A DNA stretch of 64,000 bases from Catellatospora sichuanensis (GTDB lineage Bacteria > Actinomycetota > Actinomycetes > Mycobacteriales > Micromonosporaceae), in the NCBI RefSeq assembly GCF_007483665.1, contig NZ_VIQO01000013.1, forward strand, positions 248,001-312,000, in the 5' to 3' direction. This document shows, piece by piece, positions 20,071 to 30,791 of the stretch. Numbering within the stretch: the stretch's first letter is position 1; the number at the start of each line of letters is the position of its first letter. The notes below the pieces were generated by a model that saw nothing but the letters and a program-made list of their open reading frames with translations, was not told the DNA's origin and searched no databases. A program made the position numbers and the translations under genes.

Positions 20071-20084
20071 TTACGCACGAGTAA
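20071..20084. promoter_or_regulatory. Candidate TetR operator, site 1
   Basis: TTACGCACGAGTAA, an inverted repeat of TTAC/GTAA with a 6-nt spacer, midway between the divergent TetR (start 20041) and SCP2 (start 20109) genes. The same layout is at 21917-21930. Confidence 0.6.
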
Positions 20085-20108
20085 GTTTCAATGTTTTTGG
20101 AGGACATC

Positions 20109-20561
20109 ATGGCCGACTTCGACCTGTCTGACTTCAGCTCTCTCGACCCGGCGCAGTTCGCGTCGCTGGTCAAGAACGCGTCTGACGCCCAGCTGAACGA
20201 GGTGCTCAGCGGCGACCTGCGGACGAAGGTGCTGGACGAGATCTTCCGCCGCATGCCCGGCCTGTTCCGCCCGGATCGCGCGGGCACCACCGAGGCCGTC
20301 ATCCACTGGATCATCACGGGTGCCGCCGACGGCGGCTCGGACACCTACGAGCTGGTCATCTCCAAGGGCGCCTGCACCCTGTCCGAGACCCCGGTCAACG
20401 AGCCCAAGCTCGCCGTGACCGTGGGCCCGGCGGACTTCCTCAAGGTCGTCTCCGGCAACGGCAACCCCGTCATGATGTTCATGACCGGCAAGCTCAAGGC
20501 CAAGGGCGACCTGGCGCTCGCGGCCAACATCGCCAACCTCTTCAACATCCCCAAGGCCTGA
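20109..20561 (+). CDS. SCP2 sterol-binding domain protein
   Basis: 150-residue single-domain protein of the SCP2 lipid-carrier family, with RRMPGLFRPDRAG, a central DTYELVISKGACTL strand region and a hydrophobic C-terminus (MMFMTGKLKAKGDLALA) typical of the fold. Start at ATG 20109 because GGAGG lies 6 nt upstream (20099-20103); the in-frame ATG at 20091 lacks one. Probably binds acyl-CoA or lipid for the acyl-CoA enzymes encoded downstream. Confidence 0.9.
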   Translation: MADFDLSDFSSLDPAQFASLVKNASDAQLNEVLSGDLRTKVLDEIFRRMPGLFRPDRAGTTEAVIHWIITGAADGGSDTYELVISKGACTLSETPVNEPKLAVTVGPADFLKVVSGNGNPVMMFMTGKLKAKGDLALAANIANLFNIPKA

Positions 20562-20637
20562 GCTTGAGCGAGCGTAGCGAGCTCAACATGAGGCCCTGGG
20601 AAGGTCATGGTCGTCGTTCGCGAAGCGGGCGACGAGC

Positions 20638-21858
20638 ATGACCGGCATGGAGTTCTCGCTCGATCTGAACGAGGAGCAGCGGGATCTGCGGGACTGGGTG
20701 CACGGCTTCGCCGAGCAGGTCGTGCGCCCGGCCGCCGCGGAGTGGGACGAGCGGGAGGAGACTCCCTGGCCCGTCATCGCCGAAGCCGCGAAGATCGGCC
20801 TGTACGACTTCGAGTTCCTGGCCAACCTCTGGGCGGACCCGAGCGGCCTGTCCATGTGCATCGCCAGCGAGGAGCTGTTCTGGGGTGACGCCGGCATCGG
20901 GCTGGCCATCATGGGCACCTCCCTCGCGGTCGCCGGGATCTTCGGCTCCGGCACCCCCGACCAGATGGCCGAATGGGTGCCGCAGTGCTTCGGCACCAAG
21001 GAGGACCCGAAGGTCGCCGCGTTCTGCTCGACCGAGCCGGAGGCCGGCTCCGACGTGGGCGCCATGCGCACCCGCGCGGTGTACGACCAGGCCACCGACG
21101 AGTGGGTGCTCACCGGGCAGAAGGCGTACGCCACCAACGGCGGCATCGCCAACGTGCACGTGGTGACCGCCGTCGTCGACCCGGAACTGGGCTCGCGCGG
21201 GCAGGCCGCGTTCATCGTGCCGCCCGGCAGCAAGGGCCTGCACACCGCCCGCAAGCTGCGCAAGCTCGGCATCCGTGCCTCACACACGGCCGACGTGTTC
21301 CTGGACGAGGTCCGGGTGCCCGGCAACTGCGTGCTGGGCGGCAAGGAGAAGCTCGACGAGCGGCTGGCGCGGGCGCGGTCCGGGCAGCGCTCCTCGGGCC
21401 AGGCCTCGATGCGCACGTTCGAACTGTCCCGGCCCGCGGTCGGCGCGCAGGCGCTGGGCATCGCGCGGGCGGCGTACGAGTACGCGCTGGAGTACGCCAA
21501 GACGCGGGTGCAGTTCGGCAAGCCCATCGTGGAGAACCAGGCGATCGCGTTCGCGCTGGCCGACATGCGCCTGGAGATCGACGCCGCGCGGCTGCTGGTG
21601 TACCGGGCGGCCTGGATGGGCCGCAACAACCGGCCCTTCACCGCGGGCGAGGGCTCGATGTCCAAGCTCAAGGCGGGCGAGGTCGCGGTGTCGGTGACCG
21701 AGAAGGCGCTGCAGATCCTCGGCGGCGCGGGTTACCTGCGTGAGCATCCGGTGGAGCGGTGGTACCGCGACGCCAAGATCTACACGATCTTCGAGGGCAC
21801 GAGCGAGATCCAGCGTCTGGTGATCGCGCGTGCCATCACGGGCGCCTCGCTGCGCTGA
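20638..21858 (+). CDS. Acyl-CoA dehydrogenase
   Basis: 406-residue FAD enzyme of the acyl-CoA dehydrogenase family. It has the N-terminal helical domain, FCSTEPEAGSDVGAM in the middle beta domain, and a C-terminal helical domain with FEGTSEIQRLVIARAI; the Glu of FEGT is at the catalytic-base position of many family members. ATG start at 20638 (ATG at 20647 possible). Catalyses alpha-beta dehydrogenation of an acyl-CoA; chain length not predictable. Follows SCP2 by 76 nt. Confidence 0.93.
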   Translation: MTGMEFSLDLNEEQRDLRDWVHGFAEQVVRPAAAEWDEREETPWPVIAEAAKIGLYDFEFLANLWADPSGLSMCIASEELFWGDAGIGLAIMGTSLAVAGIFGSGTPDQMAEWVPQCFGTKEDPKVAAFCSTEPEAGSDVGAMRTRAVYDQATDEWVLTGQKAYATNGGIANVHVVTAVVDPELGSRGQAAFIVPPGSKGLHTARKLRKLGIRASHTADVFLDEVRVPGNCVLGGKEKLDERLARARSGQRSSGQASMRTFELSRPAVGAQALGIARAAYEYALEYAKTRVQFGKPIVENQAIAFALADMRLEIDAARLLVYRAAWMGRNNRPFTAGEGSMSKLKAGEVAVSVTEKALQILGGAGYLREHPVERWYRDAKIYTIFEGTSEIQRLVIARAITGASLR

Positions 21859-21873
21859 CGCCGCTTCACCCAT

Positions 21874-21905
21874 AGACGGCGGTCCGCTTCGGCGGGCCGC
21901 CGTCT
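21874..21905 (+). terminator. Terminator after acyl-CoA dehydrogenase
   Basis: GC-rich stem AGACGGCGG(T)CCGC with a TTCG-like loop and right arm GCGG(G)CCGCCGTCT, followed by TCACTTTAC. It separates the dehydrogenase from the synthetase, which has its own candidate operator. Confidence 0.7.
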
Positions 21906-21916
21906 TCACTTTACAG

Positions 21917-21930
21917 TTACCGATCAGTAA
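21917..21930. promoter_or_regulatory. Candidate TetR operator, site 2
   Basis: TTACCGATCAGTAA, a near-perfect palindrome (12 of 14 positions) with the TTAC-N6-GTAA layout of site 1, 43 nt before the acyl-CoA synthetase GTG. A wider pair GTTACC and GGTAAC also surrounds its right side. Confidence 0.6.
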
Positions 21931-21972
21931 TATCCGGGTAACCCTGACGATCGAACGAGAGGCCTCACCGTC

Positions 21973-23538
21973 GTGGACCTGCTCTTCATTGTCCGCACCC
22001 TGGCCCGCCGCGGGCTGCTCAGCCCCGGCAGCCCGACCCGCGTCGCCGACCAGCTCAACACGCTGCGCCGGTGGGGCTTCACCCTCGCCGGCGAGCTGCG
22101 CGCCGCCGAGGCCCGCGACCCGCACCGCACCGCCGTCATCGACGAGCACCGCGGGGCGATCACCTACCGCCAGCTCCTGCACCGCGCCCAGCGCCTCGCC
22201 GTCGCGCTCGGCGGCACCCGGGGCGTGGCGCCCGGCGTACGCGTCGGCCTGATGTGCCGCAACCACGTCGGCCTGATCGAGGCCATGGTCGCCTGCTCAC
22301 TGCTCGGCGCGGACGCCGTCCTGGTCAACACCGCGCTGTCCGCGCCGCAGCTCACCGCCGTGGCCGAGCAGCAGCAACTGCGCCTGCTCATCCACGATCG
22401 CGAGTTCGCGCCGGTCGCCGCGGCCGTGCCGTGCGAGCGGCTCGACGAGTCCCGGGTCGACGCGCTGGTCGCGGACACCCCGTCGCAGGGCCGCTGGTCC
22501 GACGTCAGCCGGGCGGGCCGCACCATCGTGCTCACCTCCGGCACCACCGGCGCGCCCAAGGGCGCCCGGCGACCCACCCCGCCGGGCTTCGGACCGCTGG
22601 TCTCCATCATCGACCGCATACCCCTGAAGGTCGGCGAGCGCATCCTGATCTCCGCGCCCCTGTTCCACACCTGGGGGTACGCCGCGCTCCAGCTCTCCCT
22701 GGCCATGCGCGCCACCGTGGTGCTGCAGCGCCGGTTCGAGCCGACGGCCACCGCGCACGCCGTCGACGTGCACGGGTGCACCGCCCTGTTCGCCGTGCCG
22801 GTGATGCTGCAGCGGCTGGTCGAGGCGGGCGCGGTGCCCGCGAAGCCGCCACGTGTCGTCGCGGTCAGCGGATCAGCCCTGCCCGGTGGCCTGGCCACCC
22901 GGTTCATGGACACCTGGGGCGACTGCCTCTACAACCTGTACGGCTCCACCGAGGCCTCCTGGGCGTCCATCGCCACCCCCGCCGACCTGCGCCGCGACCC
23001 CGGAACCGCGGGCCGGCCCCCGCACGGCACCCGGATCGCGATCCTCGACCCGACCGGCCTGCCCGTGCCCCGCGGCCGCATCGGCGAGATCCACGTCGGC
23101 AACGAGATGCTGTTCGAGGGATACACCCGCGGCCCCGGCGTCCCGCCGCCGCCCGGCGACCGCCCCGACGGCATGCTAGGCACCGGCGACCTGGGCCACC
23201 TCGACGCCGAAGGCCTGCTCTACGTGGACGGCCGCGCCGACGACATGGTCGTCTCCGGCGGCGAGAACGTCTTCCCCCGCCCTGTCGAGGAACTGCTCAG
23301 TCAGCTCCCACAGGTCCGCGAGGCGGCCGTGATCGGCGTCGCCGACCCCGAATACGGCCAGCGCCTGGCCGCCTACCTGGTCCTACACCCCGGCCAGCAC
23401 CTCGACACCGACGAGGTCCGCGAGTACGTACGCCACTACCTGGCCCGCTTCAGCGTCCCCCGCGACGTCCACTTCGTCCCCGAACTCCCCCGCACCGCCA
23501 CCGGCAAGGTCATCCCCCGCCTCCTCCGCACGATGTAA
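21973..23538 (+). CDS. AMP-dependent acyl-CoA synthetase/ligase
   Basis: 521-residue ANL-superfamily enzyme. P-loop motif TSGTTGAPKGA (about 188-198), YGSTEAS, TGDLGHLD, VDGRADDMVVSGGENVFP and the C-terminal catalytic Lys in TATGKVIPR are all present. It should activate a carboxylic acid to its CoA thioester via an acyl-AMP. GTG start. Its own terminator-operator spacing suggests a separate transcript within the TetR regulon. A Family-C palindrome overlaps its TAA stop. Confidence 0.93.
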   Translation: MDLLFIVRTLARRGLLSPGSPTRVADQLNTLRRWGFTLAGELRAAEARDPHRTAVIDEHRGAITYRQLLHRAQRLAVALGGTRGVAPGVRVGLMCRNHVGLIEAMVACSLLGADAVLVNTALSAPQLTAVAEQQQLRLLIHDREFAPVAAAVPCERLDESRVDALVADTPSQGRWSDVSRAGRTIVLTSGTTGAPKGARRPTPPGFGPLVSIIDRIPLKVGERILISAPLFHTWGYAALQLSLAMRATVVLQRRFEPTATAHAVDVHGCTALFAVPVMLQRLVEAGAVPAKPPRVVAVSGSALPGGLATRFMDTWGDCLYNLYGSTEASWASIATPADLRRDPGTAGRPPHGTRIAILDPTGLPVPRGRIGEIHVGNEMLFEGYTRGPGVPPPPGDRPDGMLGTGDLGHLDAEGLLYVDGRADDMVVSGGENVFPRPVEELLSQLPQVREAAVIGVADPEYGQRLAAYLVLHPGQHLDTDEVREYVRHYLARFSVPRDVHFVPELPRTATGKVIPRLLRTM

Positions 23539-23589
23539 AGGAAGGGCACCTTCTTAACGCTATGCGTTGTAGAAGGTGCCCTTCTTAAC
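23537..23589. repeat. Family-C palindrome, copy 2
   Basis: AAGGAAGGGCACCTTC and GAAGGTGCCCTTC arms with a loop CGCTATGCGT similar to copy 1, ending TTAAC. The first base overlaps the synthetase stop codon. Placed between convergent genes. Confidence 0.85.
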
Positions 23590-23622
23590 GGTCCACTCGT
23601 GTTTCGGCAGGTCAGGGGCTCG

Positions 23623-24870
23623 TCAGCGCCAGGGGGAGACGACGCGGCCCTCCTCGGCCGCCAGGGCGATGTCGGTGCGGTACTGCCCGCCCGCCAGCTC
23701 CACGTGCGACACCAGCTCGTACGCCGCCGCCCGTGCCGCATGCAGGTCGTGCCCCGTCGCCGTCGCGCACAGCACCCGCCCGCCGGCCGTGCGCAGCACG
23801 CCGTCCGCGTCGCGCCTGGTGCCCGCGTGGATCAGCCCCTCCGCGCCGGTGATCTCGTCCCCGGTACGCGCGCTCGCCGGATACCCGGCACTGGCCAGCA
23901 CCACGGTCACCGAGAAGGCATCCTTCCACTGCAGGGCGGAGTGTCCCGCCAGCTCGCCGGTGGCCGCCGCGTACAGCAGCCCGCCCAGCGGGGTGTCGAG
24001 CAGCGCCAGCACCGACTGCGTCTCCGGGTCGCCGAAACGCGCGTTGAACTCGATCACCTTCGGGCCGCCCTCGGTGATCGCCAGACCGATGTAGAGCAGG
24101 CCGGAGAACGGGGTGCCCGCGTCGCGCATCTGCTGCAGTGTCGGGTGGGCCACGGTCGCCATGACGTGCTCGACCAGGTTCGGCGGCGACCACGGCAGCG
24201 GCGCGTACGCCCCCATGCCACCGGTGTTCGGACCGGCGTCGCCGTCGCCGATGCGCTTGAAGTCCTGCGCGGGCAGCAGCGGCACCGCGGTCACGCCGTC
24301 GGTCACCACGAACAGCGACACCTCGGGCCCGTCGAGGTACTCCTCGATGACGACCCGCCCGCACTCGGCGGCGTGGGCCAGCGCGGCGGCACGGTCGTCG
24401 GTGACGACGACGCCCTTGCCCGCGGCCAGTCCGTCGTTCTTCACCACGTACGGCGCACCGAACGTGTCCAGCGCCCGCGCCGCCTCCTCGGCCGTCTCGC
24501 ACGTGAAGGCACGCGCGGTCGGCACCTTGGCGGCGGTCATGACCTGCTTGGCGAAATCCTTGGAGCCCTCGAGCCGCGCGGCGCTGCCCGACGGACCGAA
24601 ACACGGGATGCCCTTGGCGCGTACCGCGTCGGCGACCCCTGCCACCAGCGGCGCCTCCGGCCCCACGACCACCAGGTCGGCCTCGACCTCCACCGCGAGC
24701 CCCGCCACGGCCTCCGGCGACAGGATGTCCACCTCCCGCAGTTCGGTGGCCACCTCCGCGATCCCCGGACTCCCCGGCGCCACGATCACGGCGGTTACCC
24801 CCGGATCCCGCACCAACCCCAGCACCAGGGCGTGCTCCCGCCCCCCACCACCAACCACGAGTACCCGCAC
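23623..24870 (-). CDS. purD: Phosphoribosylamine-glycine ligase
   Basis: 415-residue GAR synthetase, the second step of de novo purine synthesis (ATP-dependent joining of glycine to phosphoribosylamine). Nucleotide-fold N-terminus VLVVGGGGREHAL, ATP-grasp domain with KNDGLAAGKGVVV, and EFNARFGDPETQ. ATG start. It lies 33 nt after the AbiEi-like gene on the same strand and downstream of purA. Confidence 0.96.
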   Translation of the reverse strand: MRVLVVGGGGREHALVLGLVRDPGVTAVIVAPGSPGIAEVATELREVDILSPEAVAGLAVEVEADLVVVGPEAPLVAGVADAVRAKGIPCFGPSGSAARLEGSKDFAKQVMTAAKVPTARAFTCETAEEAARALDTFGAPYVVKNDGLAAGKGVVVTDDRAAALAHAAECGRVVIEEYLDGPEVSLFVVTDGVTAVPLLPAQDFKRIGDGDAGPNTGGMGAYAPLPWSPPNLVEHVMATVAHPTLQQMRDAGTPFSGLLYIGLAITEGGPKVIEFNARFGDPETQSVLALLDTPLGGLLYAAATGELAGHSALQWKDAFSVTVVLASAGYPASARTGDEITGAEGLIHAGTRRDADGVLRTAGGRVLCATATGHDLHAARAAAYELVSHVELAGGQYRTDIALAAEEGRVVSPWR

Positions 24871-24895
24871 ACCCCCACCCTACCTTCCGGGTTGA

Positions 24896-24948
24896 TCATG
24901 AACTTATGGCACGGGTCGACGGCGATTCATGTCCACAACCTCATGATC
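24896..24948. repeat. Family-B palindrome, degenerate copy
   Basis: Left arm GATCATGAACTTATGGCA is identical to that of the perfect copy at 25951-26005. The right arm (ending TCATGATC at 24941-24948) has diverged. It contains the TAA stop (24904-24906) and last codons of the AbiEi-like gene. Confidence 0.7.
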
Positions 24949-25869
24949 ACCCTGCGGCGTCGATGCGAGCGCGCGCCGGACGGTGCGGGGGATCAGTTGG
25001 GGATCCTGGGTGTCGGGCCAGGTGAGGCGGATGACGCGGTAGCCGGCGTTGACGAGGTCGTTCTGGCGTTGGCGGTCGCGGTATACGGCTTCGGGGCGGT
25101 CGTGGACCTCGCCGCCGTCGGCCTCGCCGATCAGCCGCGCCGCGCGCCACAGCATGTCGACGCGGGCGAGCACCTGGCCGGACGCGCCGGTGATCACCGC
25201 CTGCAGTTCGTCAGGCGGCACGCCGCCATCCGCGCAGCGCAGGCGCGCCCGGGTCTCCAGCGGCGACTCCGCCCGCCCGTCCGCCTGCTCGATCCAGGTC
25301 CGCGCCGTCGCGGCTCCCCGTCGGCCGAACATGAGCCGCGGCAACTCCGTGAGGTCCTCCTCGGTGAGCAATCCCAGGTGGAGCGCCGAGTCGAGGACCG
25401 ACACCGCAGCCAGGCGGTCGAGTCTCAGGAGCAGATCCGCGACGGTACGCCGCACCGACGTCACCGCGATGCCGTCGACCACGGTGACATGCTCGGCGGC
25501 CAGGGTCAGCTGGTGCGGCACCACGGTTGCGTCGGTCAGCCGCCGCGGCACCGCCATCTTGCCCGGCAGGCTGACGTGCAACCGGGTCTGCGGACGCAAA
25601 CCCTGCAACCCGTGCACCGCCGCGGCACTCTCCAGCACTGCGACAGCGTTCGGCCCGGCGCTCAGCACCGCCGCCCGGACGAGCGCCCGTGGCGAGTCGG
25701 GCACACCACGCATATCGGCATCAACCAGGTAGACGCCGCGGCTCAGCGCCCGCCAGACTCCCCGACGGAGGAAATTCTTGACAGAAGCGGTGGATAACTC
25801 CAGGTCGCGACACTGGGCAGCGGTGATCAGACCATCCTGCCGCTCGGCAAGGCGTTGCACAGCAAGCAC
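24904..25869 (-). CDS. AbiEi-like wHTH protein with DUF559-type C-terminus
   Basis: 321 residues. The N-terminus (AERQDGLITAAQCRDLELS, then FLRRGVWRALSRGVYLVD) is the winged-helix of AbiEi_4-type proteins, known as type IV antitoxins. The C-terminus resembles DUF559/Vsr-fold nucleases: SPLETRARLR, ARVDMLW, LIGEADGGEVHD, then YRVIRLTWPD. No AbiEii-like toxin gene is next to it, so it may act alone. It sits between purA and purD and is flanked by two Family-B palindromes, the downstream one encoding its last residues. Function unproven. Confidence 0.78.
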   Translation of the reverse strand: MLAVQRLAERQDGLITAAQCRDLELSTASVKNFLRRGVWRALSRGVYLVDADMRGVPDSPRALVRAAVLSAGPNAVAVLESAAAVHGLQGLRPQTRLHVSLPGKMAVPRRLTDATVVPHQLTLAAEHVTVVDGIAVTSVRRTVADLLLRLDRLAAVSVLDSALHLGLLTEEDLTELPRLMFGRRGAATARTWIEQADGRAESPLETRARLRCADGGVPPDELQAVITGASGQVLARVDMLWRAARLIGEADGGEVHDRPEAVYRDRQRQNDLVNAGYRVIRLTWPDTQDPQLIPRTVRRALASTPQGDHEVVDMNRRRPVP

Positions 25870-25950
25870 ATCCGTCAGCCTGAGCCGCCCAGACCCAGCT
25901 CACAACCCCTGTGGACAACCCCTGTGGACAACCAGGACCGTCCCCGGTTC

Positions 25951-26005
25951 GATCATGAACTTATGGCAGCGACACACCGTCGAGCCGTGCCATAAGTTCA
26001 TGATC
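25951..26005. repeat. Family-B palindrome, perfect copy
   Basis: Perfect 18-bp arms GATCATGAACTTATGGCA (25951-25968) and complement (25988-26005) around a 19-nt loop. Located 7 nt past the purA stop and upstream of the AbiEi-like gene. Confidence 0.85.
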
Positions 26006-26012
26006 AACCCAG

Positions 26013-28380
<2,368 letters not shown>

Positions 28381-28449
28381 CGGGACCTCCTGCCGGGGTG
28401 TGCGCACTGACTAGGCTGCAGGGGCAGACGGCACTGGGGAGTGATGGCG

Positions 28450-30237
28450 ATGACGGAATGGGAGTGGCCGCCGGACGAGATCAGCGGCCCCGCTGAGGAC
28501 AGCAAGCCGATCGTGCGCGGCCAGGGCGCCCGAGCGTCCGCCGCGGTGCCACGACCGGACCAACCCATGGCCGGCGTGCCGATGGCGGTCCCGGCCCCGC
28601 AGGCGGGCATCCCGCTCGCGGGCCCGCAGCCGGTGGCGGGCGGCGCCGACCTGACCCGCACCATGCAGGTGCCACTGCCGCCCCTGCCGCAGCGCGAGCG
28701 CACCGCGGTGCCGCTGCCGCCGACGGCAGTGCCGGTGCAGCCGCACAGCGCGCCCATCCCGCTGCCCCCGCAGCAGGCGGCCCCGCCGATCCCGCCGCCG
28801 CCCGTTCCGGCCCCGCCGACGGCTCAGGCGGCACCGCAGGCCGGGCCTGCCGTGCCCGCGCCACCGGCCGACCCCCGTGCGGGCGCGCCGACACGGGCCG
28901 CCGAGGCCCGCGCCGCGGCACCCGTCGAAGCCCGCGCCGCGGCACCCGTCGAGGCCCGCGCGACAGTGCCGGTCCCGCCCGCCGAACCGCGGGCGACCAC
29001 ACCTTTCCCACCCGCCGAGGCGCGCGCGGCCGTGCCTTTCCCGCCCGCTGAAGCACGCGCGGCGGTACCCTTGCCCGCTCCCGAGGCGGCGACGCCGGTC
29101 GCCGATTCGGGCGCCAGGCCTGCGTCCGCGACCGCCGCGGTGCCCCCGCCCCGGCCGGCCGTCACGGCCGTGCCTCCGCCGCAGACCGCACCGGGCGTAT
29201 GGCCGGTGTCGCCGTCACCGCACATCCCGCCGCTGCCCACCACGCCGGCCCCCGCGCCGCCGCAGTTCGGCGCGCCGCAGCAGCCCGGCCCCGGCGGCGA
29301 GGTCTACCTGCCCACGGCCGAGGAGTTCGCCCGCCGACGGGCCACCCGCCCCGCCGATCCGGTCGCCCACATGGGTATCCAGGCCGCGCTGCGCAAGTCC
29401 ACGTTCGGCCTGCTCAACCTGAGCCCCGGGCAGCGCGAGCAGGAGATCCGCCGCGCCACCGACCTGGTCCGGCGCAACTTCGGCGGGCTGCGGCAGATCA
29501 CCGTGGTCAACCCGAAGGGCGGCGCGGGCAAGACCGTGGCCGTGCTGCTGCTGGCGATGACGTTCGGCCGCAAGCGCGGCGGGTACGTGCTGGCCTGGGA
29601 CAACAACGAGACCCAGGGCACCCTCGGCATGCGCTCCCAGCAGGACTTCCACTCGCGTACGGTGCGCGACCTGATGCGCGACCTGCACCAGTTCCAGGGC
29701 TCGCAGAGCCGCGTCGGCGACCTGTCCCAGTACGTGCGTTCGCAGGGCGACGGCATGTTCGAGGTGCTCGCCTCGGACGAGTCCGCCACCGCGGGCGAGA
29801 TGCTCACCGCGCACGCCTTCGCGGAGATCCGCGAGGTGGTCAGCCGCTTCTACAAGCTGATCATGGTGGACACGGGCAACAACGTGCGGGCCGAGAACTG
29901 GCAGGCCGCCATCGACGCAACCGACCAGCTCGTGGTCACCATGTCCGCCCGCAACGACTCGGCGGAGACCGCCGCCCGGATGCTCGACCACCTGGAGCAG
30001 ACCGGCCGCAGCCGCCTGGTCCGGCAGGCCGTCACCATCGTCTCGCTGCCGCCGAGCCGCCGCGAGCTGGACATCCCCGCCATCGAACGGCACTTCGCCG
30101 CGCGCACCCGGGCCGTGCTCATCGCGCCGTACGAGCGCATGCTCGACTCCGGTGAGCCGATCGACTACGGGCGGCTCACCGAAGAGTCCCAGGACGCGTG
30201 GCTGCGTATCGCCGCGTCGGTCGCCGAGGGCTTGTAA
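28450..30237 (+). CDS. MinD/ParA-like ATPase with long Pro/Ala-rich N-terminus
   Basis: About 595 residues. The first 280 are low-complexity Pro/Ala/Arg, including repeated (P)AEARAAVPFPP-like units. A deviant Walker A PKGGAGKT lies at about 355-362, with LAWDNNETQGTLG and LIMVDTGNN as switch and Walker B regions. The layout resembles MinD-like ATPases linked to type VII secretion (EspI type), but no ESX genes are here. ATG 28450 chosen for GGGGAG 8 nt upstream; GTG 28441 and ATG 28444 are alternatives. Confidence 0.82.
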   Translation: MTEWEWPPDEISGPAEDSKPIVRGQGARASAAVPRPDQPMAGVPMAVPAPQAGIPLAGPQPVAGGADLTRTMQVPLPPLPQRERTAVPLPPTAVPVQPHSAPIPLPPQQAAPPIPPPPVPAPPTAQAAPQAGPAVPAPPADPRAGAPTRAAEARAAAPVEARAAAPVEARATVPVPPAEPRATTPFPPAEARAAVPFPPAEARAAVPLPAPEAATPVADSGARPASATAAVPPPRPAVTAVPPPQTAPGVWPVSPSPHIPPLPTTPAPAPPQFGAPQQPGPGGEVYLPTAEEFARRRATRPADPVAHMGIQAALRKSTFGLLNLSPGQREQEIRRATDLVRRNFGGLRQITVVNPKGGAGKTVAVLLLAMTFGRKRGGYVLAWDNNETQGTLGMRSQQDFHSRTVRDLMRDLHQFQGSQSRVGDLSQYVRSQGDGMFEVLASDESATAGEMLTAHAFAEIREVVSRFYKLIMVDTGNNVRAENWQAAIDATDQLVVTMSARNDSAETAARMLDHLEQTGRSRLVRQAVTIVSLPPSRRELDIPAIERHFAARTRAVLIAPYERMLDSGEPIDYGRLTEESQDAWLRIAASVAEGL

Positions 30238-30257
30238 CCGGGGGCTCCGCCGGAGTG

Positions 30258-30303
30258 GGGCGGGCGCTGGCCGCGCAGAGCACGGCCTGGTAAGCGCCCG
30301 CCC
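30258..30303. terminator. Terminator between convergent genes
   Basis: Outer stem GGGCGGGCGC (30258-30267) and complement (30294-30303), with an inner GGCC/GGCC pairing, between genes ending at 30237 and 30309. Confidence 0.7.
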
Positions 30304-30308
30304 GTGCC

Positions 30309-30716
30309 TCAGGAGTTGAGGGCGTCGAAGGCGGACGGGTCGCAGTCGCGCAGGAACTGGGCGCAGCGGGCGGCCTCGTCGGCCTCGCCGATCTCGGCGG
30401 CGGCGACCGAGAGCGCGTGCAGGCAGCGCAGGAAGCCCTGGTTGGGCTCGTGCGACCACGGTACGGGGCCGTGGCCCTTCCAACCCGCGCGGCGCAGCTG
30501 GTCCAGGCCGCGGTGGTATCCGGTACGGGCGAACGCGTACGCCGGAACGGGCTGCCCTGCGGTCAGCGCGAGCTGCGCCAGCGCGGCCCAGGCTGCGCTG
30601 TACGTCGGGTGCGCCGCGGCGACGGAGGTCGGGTCCTCGGCTGCGGCCAGCGCGGCGTCGGCCGCCTCGTCGGCGGGCAGCAGCGTGGCAGGAGGTTCGG
30701 GCATCAGGTTCTGCAT
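30309..30716 (-). CDS. DUF3151 family protein
   Basis: 135-residue protein matching the actinobacterial DUF3151 family: LLPADEAADAALA, HPTYSAAWAALAQ, YAFARTGYHRGLDQLRR and GWKGHGPVPWSHEPNQGFL. The frame continues far upstream, antisense to the LOG gene, but MQNLMPEPPATLL at 30716 gives the family N-terminus. Short helical repeats resemble TPR-like packing. Soluble; function unknown. Confidence 0.9.
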   Translation of the reverse strand: MQNLMPEPPATLLPADEAADAALAAAEDPTSVAAAHPTYSAAWAALAQLALTAGQPVPAYAFARTGYHRGLDQLRRAGWKGHGPVPWSHEPNQGFLRCLHALSVAAAEIGEADEAARCAQFLRDCDPSAFDALNS

Positions 30717-30791
30717 ACGGACATTCAACCCGGCTCGGGTGCCGATGTCCCCGCGCTGCGCTGAGGGTTTCGTCACGGGCATACTCGCCTG

